A stretch of 57,376 bases of DNA from Nocardia salmonicida NBRC 13393 (GCF_001613085.1 NZ_BDBR01000051.1:1-57376); one strand, 5' to 3'; shown: positions 1-9,057, numbered from the stretch's first letter. Numbers and translations are program-made. The notes: generated by a model not told the origin, from the letters alone.

Positions 1-997
1 CGGGGCCCGGAGCGGGAGCGGCAGGGGCGGGCATCGGCGCGGCCTGCACCTCCGGCGAGGGCGCCGGGGCCGGGATGGGCTCCGGGGCGGGGATCGGCGG
101 AAGCGGATCGGTGGGCATCGTCGGGTTTCCGGGGCCGCCGGACAGGGCCGCACCGGCGACACCGCCGATCGTTCCGCCGACCACGGCACCGGCGACACCG
201 CCGACTGCCGCACCGGCCGCACCGGCCGCCGCTGCGCCAGCGGCCGCGCCGAGAGCGGTTCCGGCTACGCCGGATGTCACGGTTCCGACAACGGGAATGG
301 GGACCAGAGTTCCCACAGCGGCACCGGCGATACCGCCGACTGTTCCGCCGATCAGACCACCGGCGACGGCGGCGGGCACGCCCACCAGTACCGCCCCGGT
401 CGTGCCGCCGATAAGCGCACCGGCGGCCGCGCCGGTCGTCGTTCCGGCAGCGGCGCGGCTGGCCTGGTCCGGCGGCATTCCGGCGGAGGTGTAGACGCCA
501 TCAACGACGGAGTTGCCGTAGTCCAGCCATCCGTTCGCCCACTGGGCGACATCGCGCGGCACGATGTCCGGGCGCGGGATGGTGGACGCACCGGAACCGA
601 GCACATCCGGCGGGGTCGGGGGCAAGATGATCTGCTCGTACTTGGGCGGCTCGGCGGGAGCTTCGGGCGTAACCGCCTGTCCACCACCGTTATTCGCACC
701 TGCGCCGTTGCCTGCGCCGTTGTTCGTACCGCCGCCGTTCCCGCCACCGTTGTACGCACCCCCGCCGTTGCCGGTGCTGGGTGGGGACTGCCGCCACACT
801 GTCGCGGGCGGCGCCTGCGGCAAGCTGGACACACCGGGTGTTACCGGCTCCGGGGCCGGAGGCTGAGTGGCCTGCGGCGAGGGGCTGGTACGGGGAACCT
901 GCGGGCTCGGTGTAACCGGGTCCGCGGTGGCGACCCCGGCGACCATGCACACGGTGCAGGCTGCACCGACGGCGGCCGTGGTGATCTTCTTGTACAT
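1..997 (-). CDS. Secreted Gly/Ala-rich (glycine-zipper-like, 'insoluble domain'-type) protein, cut by window end
   Basis: ATG at 997; the frame is open to position 1 and, if the molecule is circular, continues into 57376..57225 for a total of 382 codons. Residues 1-26 form a signal peptide (Lys-rich start, hydrophobic core, end near ATA-DP). A Pro/Gln/Asn/Gly-rich linker follows, with NGGG-type repeats around residues 80-105. From about residue 170 comes a long series of GG/GA/GT-rich hydrophobic repeats resembling glycine-zipper segments, then a Pro/Ala tail. This architecture resembles secreted Nocardia/Rhodococcus proteins annotated as insoluble domain proteins, but that match is from memory only. 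It lies just upstream of the coupling ATPase gene and on the same strand, at the end of the transfer operon. An envelope role in mating-cell contact is inference. The extreme base composition is a result of the repeats. Confidence 0.75.
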   Translation of the reverse strand, partial: MYKKITTAAVGAACTVCMVAGVATADPVTPSPQVPRTSPSPQATQPPAPEPVTPGVSSLPQAPPATVWRQSPPSTGNGGGAYNGGGNGGGTNNGAGNGAGANNGGGQAVTPEAPAEPPKYEQIILPPTPPDVLGSGASTIPRPDIVPRDVAQWANGWLDYGNSVVDGVYTSAGMPPDQASRAAAGTTTGAAAGALIGGTTGAVLVGVPAAVAGGLIGGTVGGIAGAAVGTLVPIPVVGTVTSGVAGTALGAAAGAAAAGAAGAAVGGVAGAVVGGTIGGVAGAALSGGPGNPTMPTDPLPPIPAPEPIPAPAPSPEVQAAPMPAPAAPAPGP

Positions 998-1044
998 TTC
1001 CTAATTCCCTTCTTGGACAACAGAAATCGAGATTGGATCGGTGG

Positions 1045-2847
1045 TCATATGGTTCGGAAGGCCATGAATCGCGCTGTCGCGCCCTCGTGGATCAGGTAGA
1101 AAAGGCCGGTGTGGAGCTGGCGGACCTGCTGCGGGCTGACGGCGAAGGTCTGCTGTGCGCGAGCGGAGTTGATCCCGCGCCCGTACGGGTCACCTGCTGC
1201 CTCCAGCTGCCAGCGCGTACCGGCGGATTCGGTCACGGTGTCGGGTAGCGCGGAACGTCCCAGCACGACGGCGGTTCCGGCACCGAGCATCCGGCGCTGC
1301 ATCTGCGCATCGGTGCTACATGCCTCGACGGTCTGAGACGCCAGGATCAGGCCCACATCGGCGGCGCGGGCGGTCTCGAAGATCCGAACCGCTTCGTCGG
1401 CGGCATCCATTTCTGGCTCCACCATTTGCGGGAACTCATCAATGGTCACCGCGAGCGGGTGCAACTTCGTTCCGGCCTTGCTCTGCTCGGAGCGCTGGGC
1501 CAGTAGTTCGCGCAGATCGCGCAGCATCAAGTTCGCCAGCAATCGTTCCGCCGGGCGCACCGGGAGCAGGGAGACGATCGTCGCCGAACCCTGGGGGAGC
1601 TTCGTAAAGCTCCACCCCTCACCGGTTTTCGGCAACAGCCTGCGCAGCGGCGCGAACATCGCCTCCACGTCCTGAGCCACGCTCTTGGCGTCGCTGTCGC
1701 CGTGACGGTCTTTCTCGGTGATCGGCCCGGCCAGCTGCGCGCCGAGATGGCGTACCGGATCGGCCAGGCGCTCGGTCAGCTCATCGAGTGACCTCACCAG
1801 GGGTTTGGTGCCGCGTCCGTCGATGATGATGTCGAGCACGCGGCGCAACCGTTTGGTGTAGAAGTCCGTCGATTGCGTCTTGGGCGCGATGAACATCAAC
1901 CGGTCCAGCAGCTCGTCACGAGTGGTGTCGAAGAAGTCCCATCCGCCGCGCTCCACCCTGACCAGCTGTTCCGCGCCAACGTAGTCACGCTGTGCGCGGG
2001 CATCGGCGGCAAAACGCTCGGCGTCCTCGGCAATGCCCTTCAGGTCGAGAATGACCGTGGTCATGGCCATGCGGTTCTGGGCGGCGTGGACGCCTGCCAG
2101 GAACTCCGTCTTGCCGACGCCGGACCCGGCGAACACCTGAATGCGTTGTTGACCGGCCGTGGCCGGGACCAGCAGCAGATCGCAGTTCGGGGCGGTGAAC
2201 TGGGCCGACCTGCGGCGGTCGGTCATGGAATCGTCGGGCATGAGGATGCCGACGCCGTAGCGAACGTCCTTGTCCACATCGACGGGAACCGGCGCGGTCA
2301 TCACCCGGTTCGGATCGAGCACCGACAGACCTACGGTGTCCTCGTTCAGCGATACCCCGACCGACCGCGCTACCTGCTCGTCGTCGGCATCGGTCATCGC
2401 GTCGATGGCCTGGGCGTTCACGAGCACATCGCGGCTACGGCCCTCGAGCAGTTCGCGGCGCAGCAGGCGGCGGCCGATCAGGAACGCGCCCGGCGCTCCC
2501 GCGCTGCCGACGGTCAGCGATGCGACCAGCCAGGGCCACAAATGGCCCGGACCTGCCCCGTGGGACACCTGGACTATCGCGGCGACGGTAAGGCCGATCA
2601 CCAGGGCGAACGACAGTGCGGTCGCGGCCATCAGCAGCCAGCGTTCCGGGGTGAGCCACAGCCAGAAGCGGCGGTGTTTGGACGCCGCGTATCCGCGGTT
2701 ACCGATGCCGAACCCGATTGCCAGCGGGACCAGGCCCGGCGCGGCGACCGCGCCGACGACCAGCCCGAGGAGGGCCGCAGCACCGGCGGCCGGCGGTTCG
2801 GCGCCCTGGGCTTTGTTGGCCCCGGCGGCAGTGAGTGGGTTGGTCAC
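1045..2847 (-). CDS. Type IV coupling protein-like conjugation ATPase (VirD4/TraG/FtsK superfamily)
   Basis: A 600-residue protein that probably couples transfer DNA to the conjugation channel at the inner membrane. Two or three N-terminal membrane segments are visible (about residues 22-48, 70-93 and 103-125). An AAA+ ATPase domain follows, with Walker A GSGVGKTE at 241-248, Walker B LAVTIDEF at 465-472 and an ASQT sensor-type motif at 503-506. Length and order fit actinobacterial coupling proteins that combine transmembrane anchors with a VirD4-like motor. It lies 47 bp beyond the secreted Gly-rich gene in the same leftward direction and ends the transfer operon that begins near 57 kb if the plasmid is circular. 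A TraB/FtsK-type double-strand translocase is an alternative. The presence of VirB4-like and SCO6880-like partners favours the coupling-protein reading. Confidence 0.8.
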   Translation of the reverse strand: MTNPLTAAGANKAQGAEPPAAGAAALLGLVVGAVAAPGLVPLAIGFGIGNRGYAASKHRRFWLWLTPERWLLMAATALSFALVIGLTVAAIVQVSHGAGPGHLWPWLVASLTVGSAGAPGAFLIGRRLLRRELLEGRSRDVLVNAQAIDAMTDADDEQVARSVGVSLNEDTVGLSVLDPNRVMTAPVPVDVDKDVRYGVGILMPDDSMTDRRRSAQFTAPNCDLLLVPATAGQQRIQVFAGSGVGKTEFLAGVHAAQNRMAMTTVILDLKGIAEDAERFAADARAQRDYVGAEQLVRVERGGWDFFDTTRDELLDRLMFIAPKTQSTDFYTKRLRRVLDIIIDGRGTKPLVRSLDELTERLADPVRHLGAQLAGPITEKDRHGDSDAKSVAQDVEAMFAPLRRLLPKTGEGWSFTKLPQGSATIVSLLPVRPAERLLANLMLRDLRELLAQRSEQSKAGTKLHPLAVTIDEFPQMVEPEMDAADEAVRIFETARAADVGLILASQTVEACSTDAQMQRRMLGAGTAVVLGRSALPDTVTESAGTRWQLEAAGDPYGRGINSARAQQTFAVSPQQVRQLHTGLFYLIHEGATARFMAFRTI

Positions 2848-3043
2848 GCTGAGCCTTCCTTCGGTTTCCTGCGCTCCAGGCGGGTCGCGGCCCCTGCTGA
2901 CGGGGCCCTGCGCCGCCCCTGCTCACGCCGAGAAACGGAAGGTGCCCCCTGGGATGTCGCGCCGGGAAGGCGCGACTGCCTGTAGCTACAACCGGTGACT
3001 GTACCCAGCTTGCCGCTTACTTTCAACAGTGTTTGTGCTTAGT

Positions 3044-3058
3044 ATCCTTACCAAGGAT
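3044..3058. promoter_or_regulatory. Palindrome upstream of XRE regulator gene
   Basis: ATCCTT-ACC-AAGGAT forms a 6-bp inverted repeat 30 bp before the regulator start. It overlaps a weak promoter-like TATCCT at 3043. A likely operator for autoregulation by the XRE protein. The remaining 2848-3081 gap shows no gene. Confidence 0.45.
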
Positions 3059-3087
3059 GGTTATTTACTGATTGGAGTCCGTTGCAG

Positions 3088-3879
3088 ATGGTCATAGAAA
3101 CTAAAGGTTGCGTCGTTGAGAACTGCCTGATGCAATCGGGTAGCGTCGGCGAAAATGTGGACGTAGCAGCCTTGCTGCGTGCGTTCCTACGTAGAGTCGA
3201 GGCGATGACTACACAACACCCGGAGTACCTGGGCCAGGTGGCGCTGGCGCGGCGTGAAGCCCTGGGCCTGACCAAGCAGGCGGTTCACGCTGCGGTCGGG
3301 CTGAACCCGTTGACGATTAGCAAGATCGAAAACGGCGAGGCCGGGCGCATCCGCAAGGACACCCTGACCAGGTTAGACAAGGTGTACAAGTGGAAGGAAC
3401 GCTCGGCCGAACTCGCGTTCACGATGCGGCGGCCGCCGGTGGAGATCGACGCGGATGCCCCGGAGGAACCGGTACCGAGCGTGCTGTACATCCCGTTTCC
3501 ACCCGAACTGATTCAGACCACCGTCAAGATGGCCGAATCGGTTGCCGACGCCGCCGGGGGTGACGAGCGACTGGCGGCGATCGTGAACAGCATGGACACC
3601 GTGGCGGATCGCATCCTGCGGGCCTGGACGATCGCCGATGTCGAGCGCCAGCGGTATGAGGGCACGCTGAGTTCGGCCACGATAGAGATGCTGCTTGGTC
3701 ACTACATGCGCCGGACTCCGCAGGCGCCCACGGTCCAAGACGAAAACGAGTTGATGTACCTGCGCTGGTTGCTGGGCCGACTCCCGGATTCAGTGCCAGC
3801 TGAGCAGGCAGAACGTTTCGCGCAGCGGTGGGCGCTGGTGCAGCAGATTTTCGCCGCGCCCCGCAGGATCAACGAATGA
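3088..3879 (+). CDS. XRE-family helix-turn-helix transcriptional regulator
   Basis: A cytoplasmic DNA-binding protein of about 263 residues. The HTH lies near residues 50-105 (QVALARREALGLTKQAVHAA, then NPLTISKIENGEAGRI). The C-terminal half has no recognised domain. The start is uncertain: TTG 3082 and ATG 3088 follow a GGAG at 3074-3077, whereas ATG 3205 would place the HTH at the N-terminus. ATG 3088 is chosen for its spacing. Its stop overlaps the EspR-like gene by ATGA, so the two are co-transcribed. They converge on an operon that ends with a P450 and starts with an ImmA/IrrE-type peptidase. In known systems (for example ImmR/ImmA) such peptidases cleave XRE repressors; the pairing here is inference. 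Confidence 0.8.
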   Translation: MVIETKGCVVENCLMQSGSVGENVDVAALLRAFLRRVEAMTTQHPEYLGQVALARREALGLTKQAVHAAVGLNPLTISKIENGEAGRIRKDTLTRLDKVYKWKERSAELAFTMRRPPVEIDADAPEEPVPSVLYIPFPPELIQTTVKMAESVADAAGGDERLAAIVNSMDTVADRILRAWTIADVERQRYEGTLSSATIEMLLGHYMRRTPQAPTVQDENELMYLRWLLGRLPDSVPAEQAERFAQRWALVQQIFAAPRRINE

Positions 3880-4283
3880 GGAACTACCCGATGTCACTGC
3901 CGTTGGCCGAGAAGCTCGAGCGCATGATCGAGTACAACCACCGTTGGGGCGAACCGGCGCTCACCAACGACCAGATTGCCGCCGGACTCACCGAACGGCT
4001 TGGTCGTACGGTCGAGCCCGCGTATATCGAGAGTCTGCGCAGCGGCGCGGTTCTCGTGATTCCGCGCGACATCGCGGAGGCGCTGTGCGCGTTGTGCGGT
4101 GTCACCGATGTGGGCATCCTGTTGCCCAACGGTGATGAGGACGTGGATCTTGATCTTCGGGTCCAGCTCTGGACCCTCGTGCGTGATCGTGGTGTTCAGC
4201 ATGTCGCGGCGCGGGCGATGACCCGCGACAAGCTCAGGGAGCTGATCGCCGACCTACAGGCGCTTCCGCCCCGTACCGCCTAG
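3876..4283 (+). CDS. EspR-like nucleoid/regulatory HTH protein
   Basis: A 135-residue protein, close to the 132 residues of mycobacterial EspR, an ESX-1 regulator and nucleoid-associated protein. Similar features are an N-terminal LAEKLERMIEYN helix, a variable helix-turn-helix at about residues 25-60 containing a YIESLRSG recognition segment, an IAEALCALCGV helix, and a C-terminal dimerisation-like segment RDRGVQHVAARA. The ATG overlaps the stop of the upstream XRE gene (ATGA), giving translational coupling. The assignment is from sequence pattern only. A plasmid copy could alter host ESX or envelope gene expression, or act only within this module. The gene ends 18 bp from the convergent P450 gene, with no clear terminator between them. 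Confidence 0.65.
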   Translation: MRNYPMSLPLAEKLERMIEYNHRWGEPALTNDQIAAGLTERLGRTVEPAYIESLRSGAVLVIPRDIAEALCALCGVTDVGILLPNGDEDVDLDLRVQLWTLVRDRGVQHVAARAMTRDKLRELIADLQALPPRTA

Positions 4284-4301
4284 ATCAGCTCCCTACCTGT
4301 G

Positions 4302-5672
4302 TCACCCGATCCGACGGAACTCGACCTCGAGGTTGGACGGGCGCAGCGTCAGATTCTCCTCGACATCCAGTTCGCCGCTGGTCTCCAGCTCGAAGTCACG
4401 CAGCAAAGAGGCGATGATCAGCTTGGCCTCGTGCAGCGCGAACGCCCTTCCGATGCAGGCCCGCGGCCCGGTGCCGAATGGCCGGTACATCCACGGCTTC
4501 GGTCGGAACCCGTCGACCAGCCACCGATCCGGCCGGAACTCCTCGGCGTCGGGGCCCCACACGTTCGTGTCGCGGTGCACCGCCAGTAGCAGCACGAATA
4601 CCCATTCGTCGGCCGCGATGTCGTATCCGCCGAGCGTGGTGTCTTGCCGCGCGGCGCGGAAGAAACCGGGTGCGGTCGGCCAGAGCCGCAGCGTTTCGGA
4701 GATCACGGCTTCGGTGACCTTCAGCTTGGCCACGTCCTCGTAGGCGATCCGCCCATCGGTGGTGACCGCAGCGGCCTCGGCGCGCACGCGGGCCGCGAGC
4801 TCCGGATCTCGCGCCAGGAAGTATGTGGTGAACGCGAGCAGGTTGCCGGTGGTTTCGTGTCCTGCGATGAACAGAGTGAGCACCTGATCGGCAATGTTGT
4901 CGTCGGGCAGCACCTCGCCGTTCTCGGGGTGCAACATCCGGTCCAGCAGGTCAGGGCACCGCTCGCCGGTGCGCCGGCGGGTTTCGATGACATCGAGCAC
5001 CGTGCGCTTCATGAATTCGATGTCGGCGGCGTGCTGGCGGGCCCGCTTGCCGCCGGTCAGCTTGCCCAGCACCGGGATTGCCGATTCCTGTACGTAGGCG
5101 AACACTCGGGTCAGCGCATCGGCGAACGGGGCCCGGCCCGCCGTGTCGGTTTCGGTGAACGCGCCGACCGAGTACCCGAATCCGGCCAGGCCGATGGTCT
5201 CGAGGGCGGCGTCACCCATCATGGCGGCGGTGTCGGTCACGGTCCGGCGGTCGCCGAGCCACTGCGAGGTCAGGTTCACCACGCTCACCATCGCGTCGTG
5301 GTAGTCCGCCATCGCGGCGGGTACGAACCCGTCGATCAGGGCCTCATGCCCGCGTTTCCACTCCAGCGAATCGTTGGCCGCGGTGAACAGGCCGTCACCG
5401 GCCATCGCGCGTAGCTTCTCGTATGGGCGGGCGAAGTGGCGTTGCCAGGTCTTCTCGTCGATGACCTCGCGCATCAGGTCCGCCGAGCCTGCGAACGTGA
5501 GGTTCACCCCGCCGATGAACGTGCGCCGGTACAGCGGGCCGAGCTGGGAGAACTGCCACAAGGTCTTCTGATTGGGGCGTTTGCGGTCCATGCCGAGTAC
5601 GTCACCCAGGATCGGAACCCGCTTGGGCGGGTGCGGGATCTTCTGTGCAGTGGGTTTCGTCGTTGTCGTCAT
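4302..5672 (-). CDS. Cytochrome P450
   Basis: A 456-residue haem monooxygenase. Diagnostic motifs are the I-helix AGHETT (270-275) for oxygen activation, the K-helix ETLR (326-329), PDRW near 381-384, and the haem loop FGTGPRACIG (399-408) with Cys406 as thiolate ligand. The sequence resembles the CYP102/CYP505-like single-domain group, with no fused reductase. An upstream in-frame start would add 24 residues, but ATG 5672 follows GGAAGG at good spacing and overlaps the stop of the membrane-protein gene by ATGA. It is the last gene of a three-gene operon (peptidase, membrane protein, P450). The substrate is unknown, and no ferredoxin gene is nearby, so it depends on host redox partners. Confidence 0.95.
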   Translation of the reverse strand: MTTTTKPTAQKIPHPPKRVPILGDVLGMDRKRPNQKTLWQFSQLGPLYRRTFIGGVNLTFAGSADLMREVIDEKTWQRHFARPYEKLRAMAGDGLFTAANDSLEWKRGHEALIDGFVPAAMADYHDAMVSVVNLTSQWLGDRRTVTDTAAMMGDAALETIGLAGFGYSVGAFTETDTAGRAPFADALTRVFAYVQESAIPVLGKLTGGKRARQHAADIEFMKRTVLDVIETRRRTGERCPDLLDRMLHPENGEVLPDDNIADQVLTLFIAGHETTGNLLAFTTYFLARDPELAARVRAEAAAVTTDGRIAYEDVAKLKVTEAVISETLRLWPTAPGFFRAARQDTTLGGYDIAADEWVFVLLLAVHRDTNVWGPDAEEFRPDRWLVDGFRPKPWMYRPFGTGPRACIGRAFALHEAKLIIASLLRDFELETSGELDVEENLTLRPSNLEVEFRRIG

Positions 5673-6832
5673 GTGGTTGCCTTCCGGGTGTTCGAGTCGG
5701 CTTCTACAGGGGGCTGGCCTGGTTCGGCGCGGGGTCGGGTCCATTCGTTGGCGATGTCGAGTACGAAGGCTTCGTCGCCTATCCAGGGCGGCGCGGCGGC
5801 GGCCTCGTCGCCTCGCTCGGCGTCACCAGCGCTGAGCGCGGCGCGCAAGGCTTGGCACACCTGCGCCGGGGTGGGGCGCGGGCTCAGGCCGGTTAGGTGC
5901 GGCGCGGCGGAGATAATCGTGTCCTCGATCTCGATGCGCATCCGGTGTTCGGTGACCTGCGGCAATGTGGCTCGGGCGCGAACGTGCAGGCGCATTTCCG
6001 GCCGGGCGGCCATCATGTCCTCCCACATCGGCGCGAGAACTCGAACGTTCCGTGACGCCGCGTCCTTGTGCAGCCGGATTGCGAGCGAAGTTGCGATCGA
6101 CGGCACCGCCAGCAGCATCATCAGCGCGACGGGGAGCAGGAAAAGCAGGTCGTTGCCGACGGCGCGTTCGGCGGTGAGCTGGTCGCCCACGCCGGTGGTG
6201 ATCAGCCACCCGGTAACGATCCGGGTCCAGGCGTCGAGCTGGGATATCGCGATGCAGACGGTGACGATCGCGCCGAACAACGCGCGGGACCAGCTCTTAC
6301 GCCAATGCCATATCAGGCCGAGTGCGGTGACCAGCGGCAGGATCTCGGCCAATGCGGTGGGTAGGGAGTAGACCGTGAGGTAGACCCCCGGCCGCCAGCC
6401 TGATAGTTCCTCGACCGCGATATTGGCCGCCCGTGCTGGTGCGGAGATCCACGCCAGCGCTCCGGCGAGCGCCGCTACGGTCGCCCAGATCAGCGGCATG
6501 ACGGTGTTCGGGACCGGCCGCCGGGCCCGCCACAGCAGACCGATCCATAGAATCGCGCCCGCACCGACGAGCGCGGCCGCGTGCGTCGCGAGTCGCACGT
6601 CCGCGAGAGATATCCACCGGGTGAGTACCGCTTGCAGCTGTCGGTCTCGGAGCAACGCGGTACACCACATGGACCCGATCAGCACTGCTACTGCCCAATC
6701 CAGGCGTACCCGATCGACCAGCACGGCCATTCGCAGGATCAGCGCGGCCGCGATCCAGGTCAGCAGGGCCGCCGCGACCGGACCGGATACCGAAGAAGTT
6801 GCCTCGGCGACCAGCAAGGGGCTGGGGCTCAT
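5669..6832 (-). CDS. MAB_1171c-type multi-spanning membrane protein (DUF6545-like)
   Basis: A 387-residue protein with about seven hydrophobic segments in its first 230 residues, followed by a soluble Arg- and Ala-rich C-terminal domain of about 150 residues. This is the layout of actinobacterial proteins named MAB_1171c family putative transporter. The ATG overlaps the upstream peptidase stop (ATGA), and its own stop overlaps the P450 start, so the three proteins are made together. These membrane proteins recur beside ImmA/IrrE peptidases and XRE regulators in actinomycetes, which suggests a sensing or signalling module rather than simple transport. No catalytic motif is visible, and the transporter name is unproven. 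Confidence 0.75.
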   Translation of the reverse strand: MSPSPLLVAEATSSVSGPVAAALLTWIAAALILRMAVLVDRVRLDWAVAVLIGSMWCTALLRDRQLQAVLTRWISLADVRLATHAAALVGAGAILWIGLLWRARRPVPNTVMPLIWATVAALAGALAWISAPARAANIAVEELSGWRPGVYLTVYSLPTALAEILPLVTALGLIWHWRKSWSRALFGAIVTVCIAISQLDAWTRIVTGWLITTGVGDQLTAERAVGNDLLFLLPVALMMLLAVPSIATSLAIRLHKDAASRNVRVLAPMWEDMMAARPEMRLHVRARATLPQVTEHRMRIEIEDTIISAAPHLTGLSPRPTPAQVCQALRAALSAGDAERGDEAAAAPPWIGDEAFVLDIANEWTRPRAEPGQPPVEADSNTRKATT

Positions 6833-7317
6833 CGCCAGTTCAGTTCGATCAGCGACGCCGCTCGGTGTCCGGCGCCTCCGGTGTCATCCGGTCGGCCTCG
6901 GCTCAGGCCGGCCAAGTGCGTGCCCAGCCATTCCGCGTCGCGCTCGGCGTCGGAGTCGAAGTGCCGACGGTGCATGATTTCGCGGACTCGGCGCGGGTCC
7001 AGGCCCTCGGCCAGCAGCGAATCTGTCACGTCGAATTGGTCGTCACCGCGATGTTCGAGCAGCACATGACCGATCTCGTGCATGATCTCTTGCCGCTGAC
7101 CGCGCGGGGAACGGGCCGGGTCGTACTTGATGACAAGTTCCTGCTGTGTCACCCACAGAGCGCCGCAGCGCGACACCGACGGCACATGCACCCGCCAGGG
7201 GTCGAGCACGATCCGCTTATCGAGTCGTTCGGACAAGTACGTCGTGAACTCTCCCACGGTCCACGGCGGTGTCAGAGGTATCCCCTCAAGGATGCTCTGT
7301 AACCGGCTCTCCTCCAC
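6829..7317 (-). CDS. ImmA/IrrE-family metallopeptidase
   Basis: A 162-residue protein with the zinc motif HEIGH at residues 80-84, inside a helix (EIMHEIGHVLLEH). An N-terminal segment resembling the ImmA fold and downstream acidic residues complete the domain. Members of this family cleave cognate XRE repressors to induce mobile-element or stress genes. It is the first gene of the peptidase, membrane protein and P450 operon, with a 4-bp overlap to the next gene. The likely target is the XRE protein encoded at 3088-3879, which is inferred from context. The RBS is GGAGGAGAG-like, just before ATG 7317. Confidence 0.85.
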   Translation of the reverse strand: MEESRLQSILEGIPLTPPWTVGEFTTYLSERLDKRIVLDPWRVHVPSVSRCGALWVTQQELVIKYDPARSPRGQRQEIMHEIGHVLLEHRGDDQFDVTDSLLAEGLDPRRVREIMHRRHFDSDAERDAEWLGTHLAGLSRGRPDDTGGAGHRAASLIELNWR

Positions 7318-7433
7318 CGCAGCCCCGACCTCCAGGTTCTATACAGCGATCTTCAGATTGCGCACGTATCTACGTGGCCCACTGCACACAGTCCCGCAGC
7401 GTTACCACGCAGGAAGGACCGTTATCTAGCAGT

Positions 7434-7460
7434 TATCACCATCACGATACCTGGGTGATA
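7434..7460. promoter_or_regulatory. Inverted repeat in the 339-bp gap upstream of the ImmA operon
   Basis: TATCACC at 7434-7440 and GGTGATA at 7454-7460 form a 7-bp inverted repeat about 120 bp upstream of the peptidase gene, within an AT-richer stretch. A plausible operator for an XRE-type repressor. The rest of 7318-7656 shows no convincing gene. Confidence 0.4.
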
Positions 7461-7656
7461 TAAGCGGTAGTAACGACCTATTCGACCACTGTAGCGAGGC
7501 CCACTGACTGACTAGCTGTGCGTTCGCACGCGGCGGTGGTGCTTAGCCTCGCTGGGGCGGCCGGTGGCGTGGTCGTCGGTTTTCGGCGCTGCCGCGATCG
7601 TCACGCCGGGGTGCTGAACATCACATATTTTGGCCGGGATGTGGGGCCGCGCAGCA

Positions 7657-8859
7657 TCAGTTTTCTGGCTGATGGTCCCAGAGGTGGACGGTCTCACCGA
7701 GCTTGAGCGGTTTGTCTGCGGGCCCCTTGATGTGAGGGGGAACGATGCGGTCTTCGTGTTCGCACCCGCCGTCGCCGTGGCGGCTGGGGTTGAGGCAGGT
7801 GTTACGCCGGTAGGGACGAACGGGCCAGCGGCACGACCATTGCGGGGCGCGGCGGCCGGTGGAGGAAGTGGCGTCCTGTTCCGCGGCGGCCGGGCTGGGC
7901 CGGTGCGCGGTATGGACGTTGACGATCCGAACATCGGAGGGCCCGGCGATACCGGCTCGGTGGTCCCGTTTGCGGCCCGCACGGTTGCGGGGGATGTCCT
8001 CGGTCTCGGTGAGCTGGGTTTTCCCGGTCTGACTCATCAGCTGCCAGGCGGTATAGACCACCTGGGCCCATTCCTTGGTGGTGTCGGGCTCTGGCTCACC
8101 GAACGGCACGCCGAACGCCAAGGCCATTTCGTTGTCCCAGTTCAGTGGGGTGCTGCGGGGGTGGGATTGGAGGTCGCCGGCTGTCATCGGGGCGCCGTCG
8201 GGTGCGGTGCCGATGATGGTGTCCGGCGCCAGGGCCTCGAAGGCGTTCCCGACCGGGGCGTAGAAGGTGAGCCATACGCCGTCGAAGTGCGGGGGGATCG
8301 GCTTCAGGCCGTCACGGGTGCGCTGGTTGACCCAGCGGACCGTAGGGCCATCGGTCACGGTGACATCGCCGGGTGACCACTCACCCCAGCTGACCGCGAC
8401 TATTGGTGTGGTGACGGTGGCGTTGGCCCCTTCACGCGCCATCGGAGTTCCAGCCAGGGCATCTGCGGTCTCCTGGGTGTAGCCGCCGATCGGCTCGGCG
8501 AACACCATGAACCCGTAGGGGGAAGGCAGTCGCGACGGCTTCACCGGCTCAGTGGGCGGGACGGCGGCGGCCGCCAGCGCGAGCGAGGTCATATCGGCAG
8601 TGGCGTAGAACAGCTGGGCTTCGCGCAATCGGCGTTCTTCGGAGCGCGCCAGCAGAATCGAGGCGATGGCTCCGGGGGAGGCATCCATGCCGGGCACCGT
8701 CGGGAACACGGAAGTCTGTCCGGCGTTGATGGCTCGAGCGAGCGATTCCATGGAATCCCTGCTGCCGATGTACTCGCACATCTGCATCCGCCACTCCGGC
8801 AGCTCGTGAGGCTTCGGTGCCTTCCACGGCGTCGCCGCCAGCTCGGTCGAAGTGGTCAC
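7657..8859 (-). CDS. Conserved actinobacterial hypothetical protein, about 400 residues
   Basis: No known function. The N-terminal 300 residues are soluble and globular-looking (Trp and Pro scattered, no membrane segment). The C-terminal 70 residues are rich in Arg, Trp, Cys and His and end in a KGPADKPL...ETVHLWDHQ pattern. I recall similar endings (basic WRP..., then HIKGP...PL...V) in uncharacterised proteins from actinobacterial chromosomes and mobile elements, but cannot name a domain. It stands alone on the minus strand, 230 bp from the DUF397 gene. A nucleic-acid-binding tail is possible given its charge. The start ATG 8859 is the first in frame and encodes a plausible MTTSTELAATPW N-terminus. 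Confidence 0.7.
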   Translation of the reverse strand: MTTSTELAATPWKAPKPHELPEWRMQMCEYIGSRDSMESLARAINAGQTSVFPTVPGMDASPGAIASILLARSEERRLREAQLFYATADMTSLALAAAAVPPTEPVKPSRLPSPYGFMVFAEPIGGYTQETADALAGTPMAREGANATVTTPIVAVSWGEWSPGDVTVTDGPTVRWVNQRTRDGLKPIPPHFDGVWLTFYAPVGNAFEALAPDTIIGTAPDGAPMTAGDLQSHPRSTPLNWDNEMALAFGVPFGEPEPDTTKEWAQVVYTAWQLMSQTGKTQLTETEDIPRNRAGRKRDHRAGIAGPSDVRIVNVHTAHRPSPAAAEQDATSSTGRRAPQWSCRWPVRPYRRNTCLNPSRHGDGGCEHEDRIVPPHIKGPADKPLKLGETVHLWDHQPEN

Positions 8860-9057
8860 TTGCTGGCCTCCAGTTTTCCGGGGACGGGTGCGGTATGCGG
8901 TTGATGCAGCCGCAGTATCGCGCGCCCCACCGACAGTGCGCCGGGGTGCCGATATGCGACTGACCAGGCCCCCGAATCCGCGGGCCCGGTCAGTGGTTCG
9001 TTTCGTCAGCGGGATTGCGCCGTCAGCCGGTAGTTAGCGGCGCACGGCGTAGGGAAA

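Noticed and set aside
75..866. Open frames on the plus strand opposite the Gly/Ala-rich gene
   Set aside because: They are Pro/Ala-rich mirror images of repeats in the minus-strand gene, which has the signal peptide and start.
1873..2998. Long plus-strand frame opposite the coupling ATPase
   Set aside because: It has no domain, and the minus strand shows intact Walker motifs; shadow of GC-rich codon use.
4644..6371. Plus-strand frames opposite the P450 and membrane-protein genes
   Set aside because: No motif; the minus strand holds clear haem and membrane signatures.
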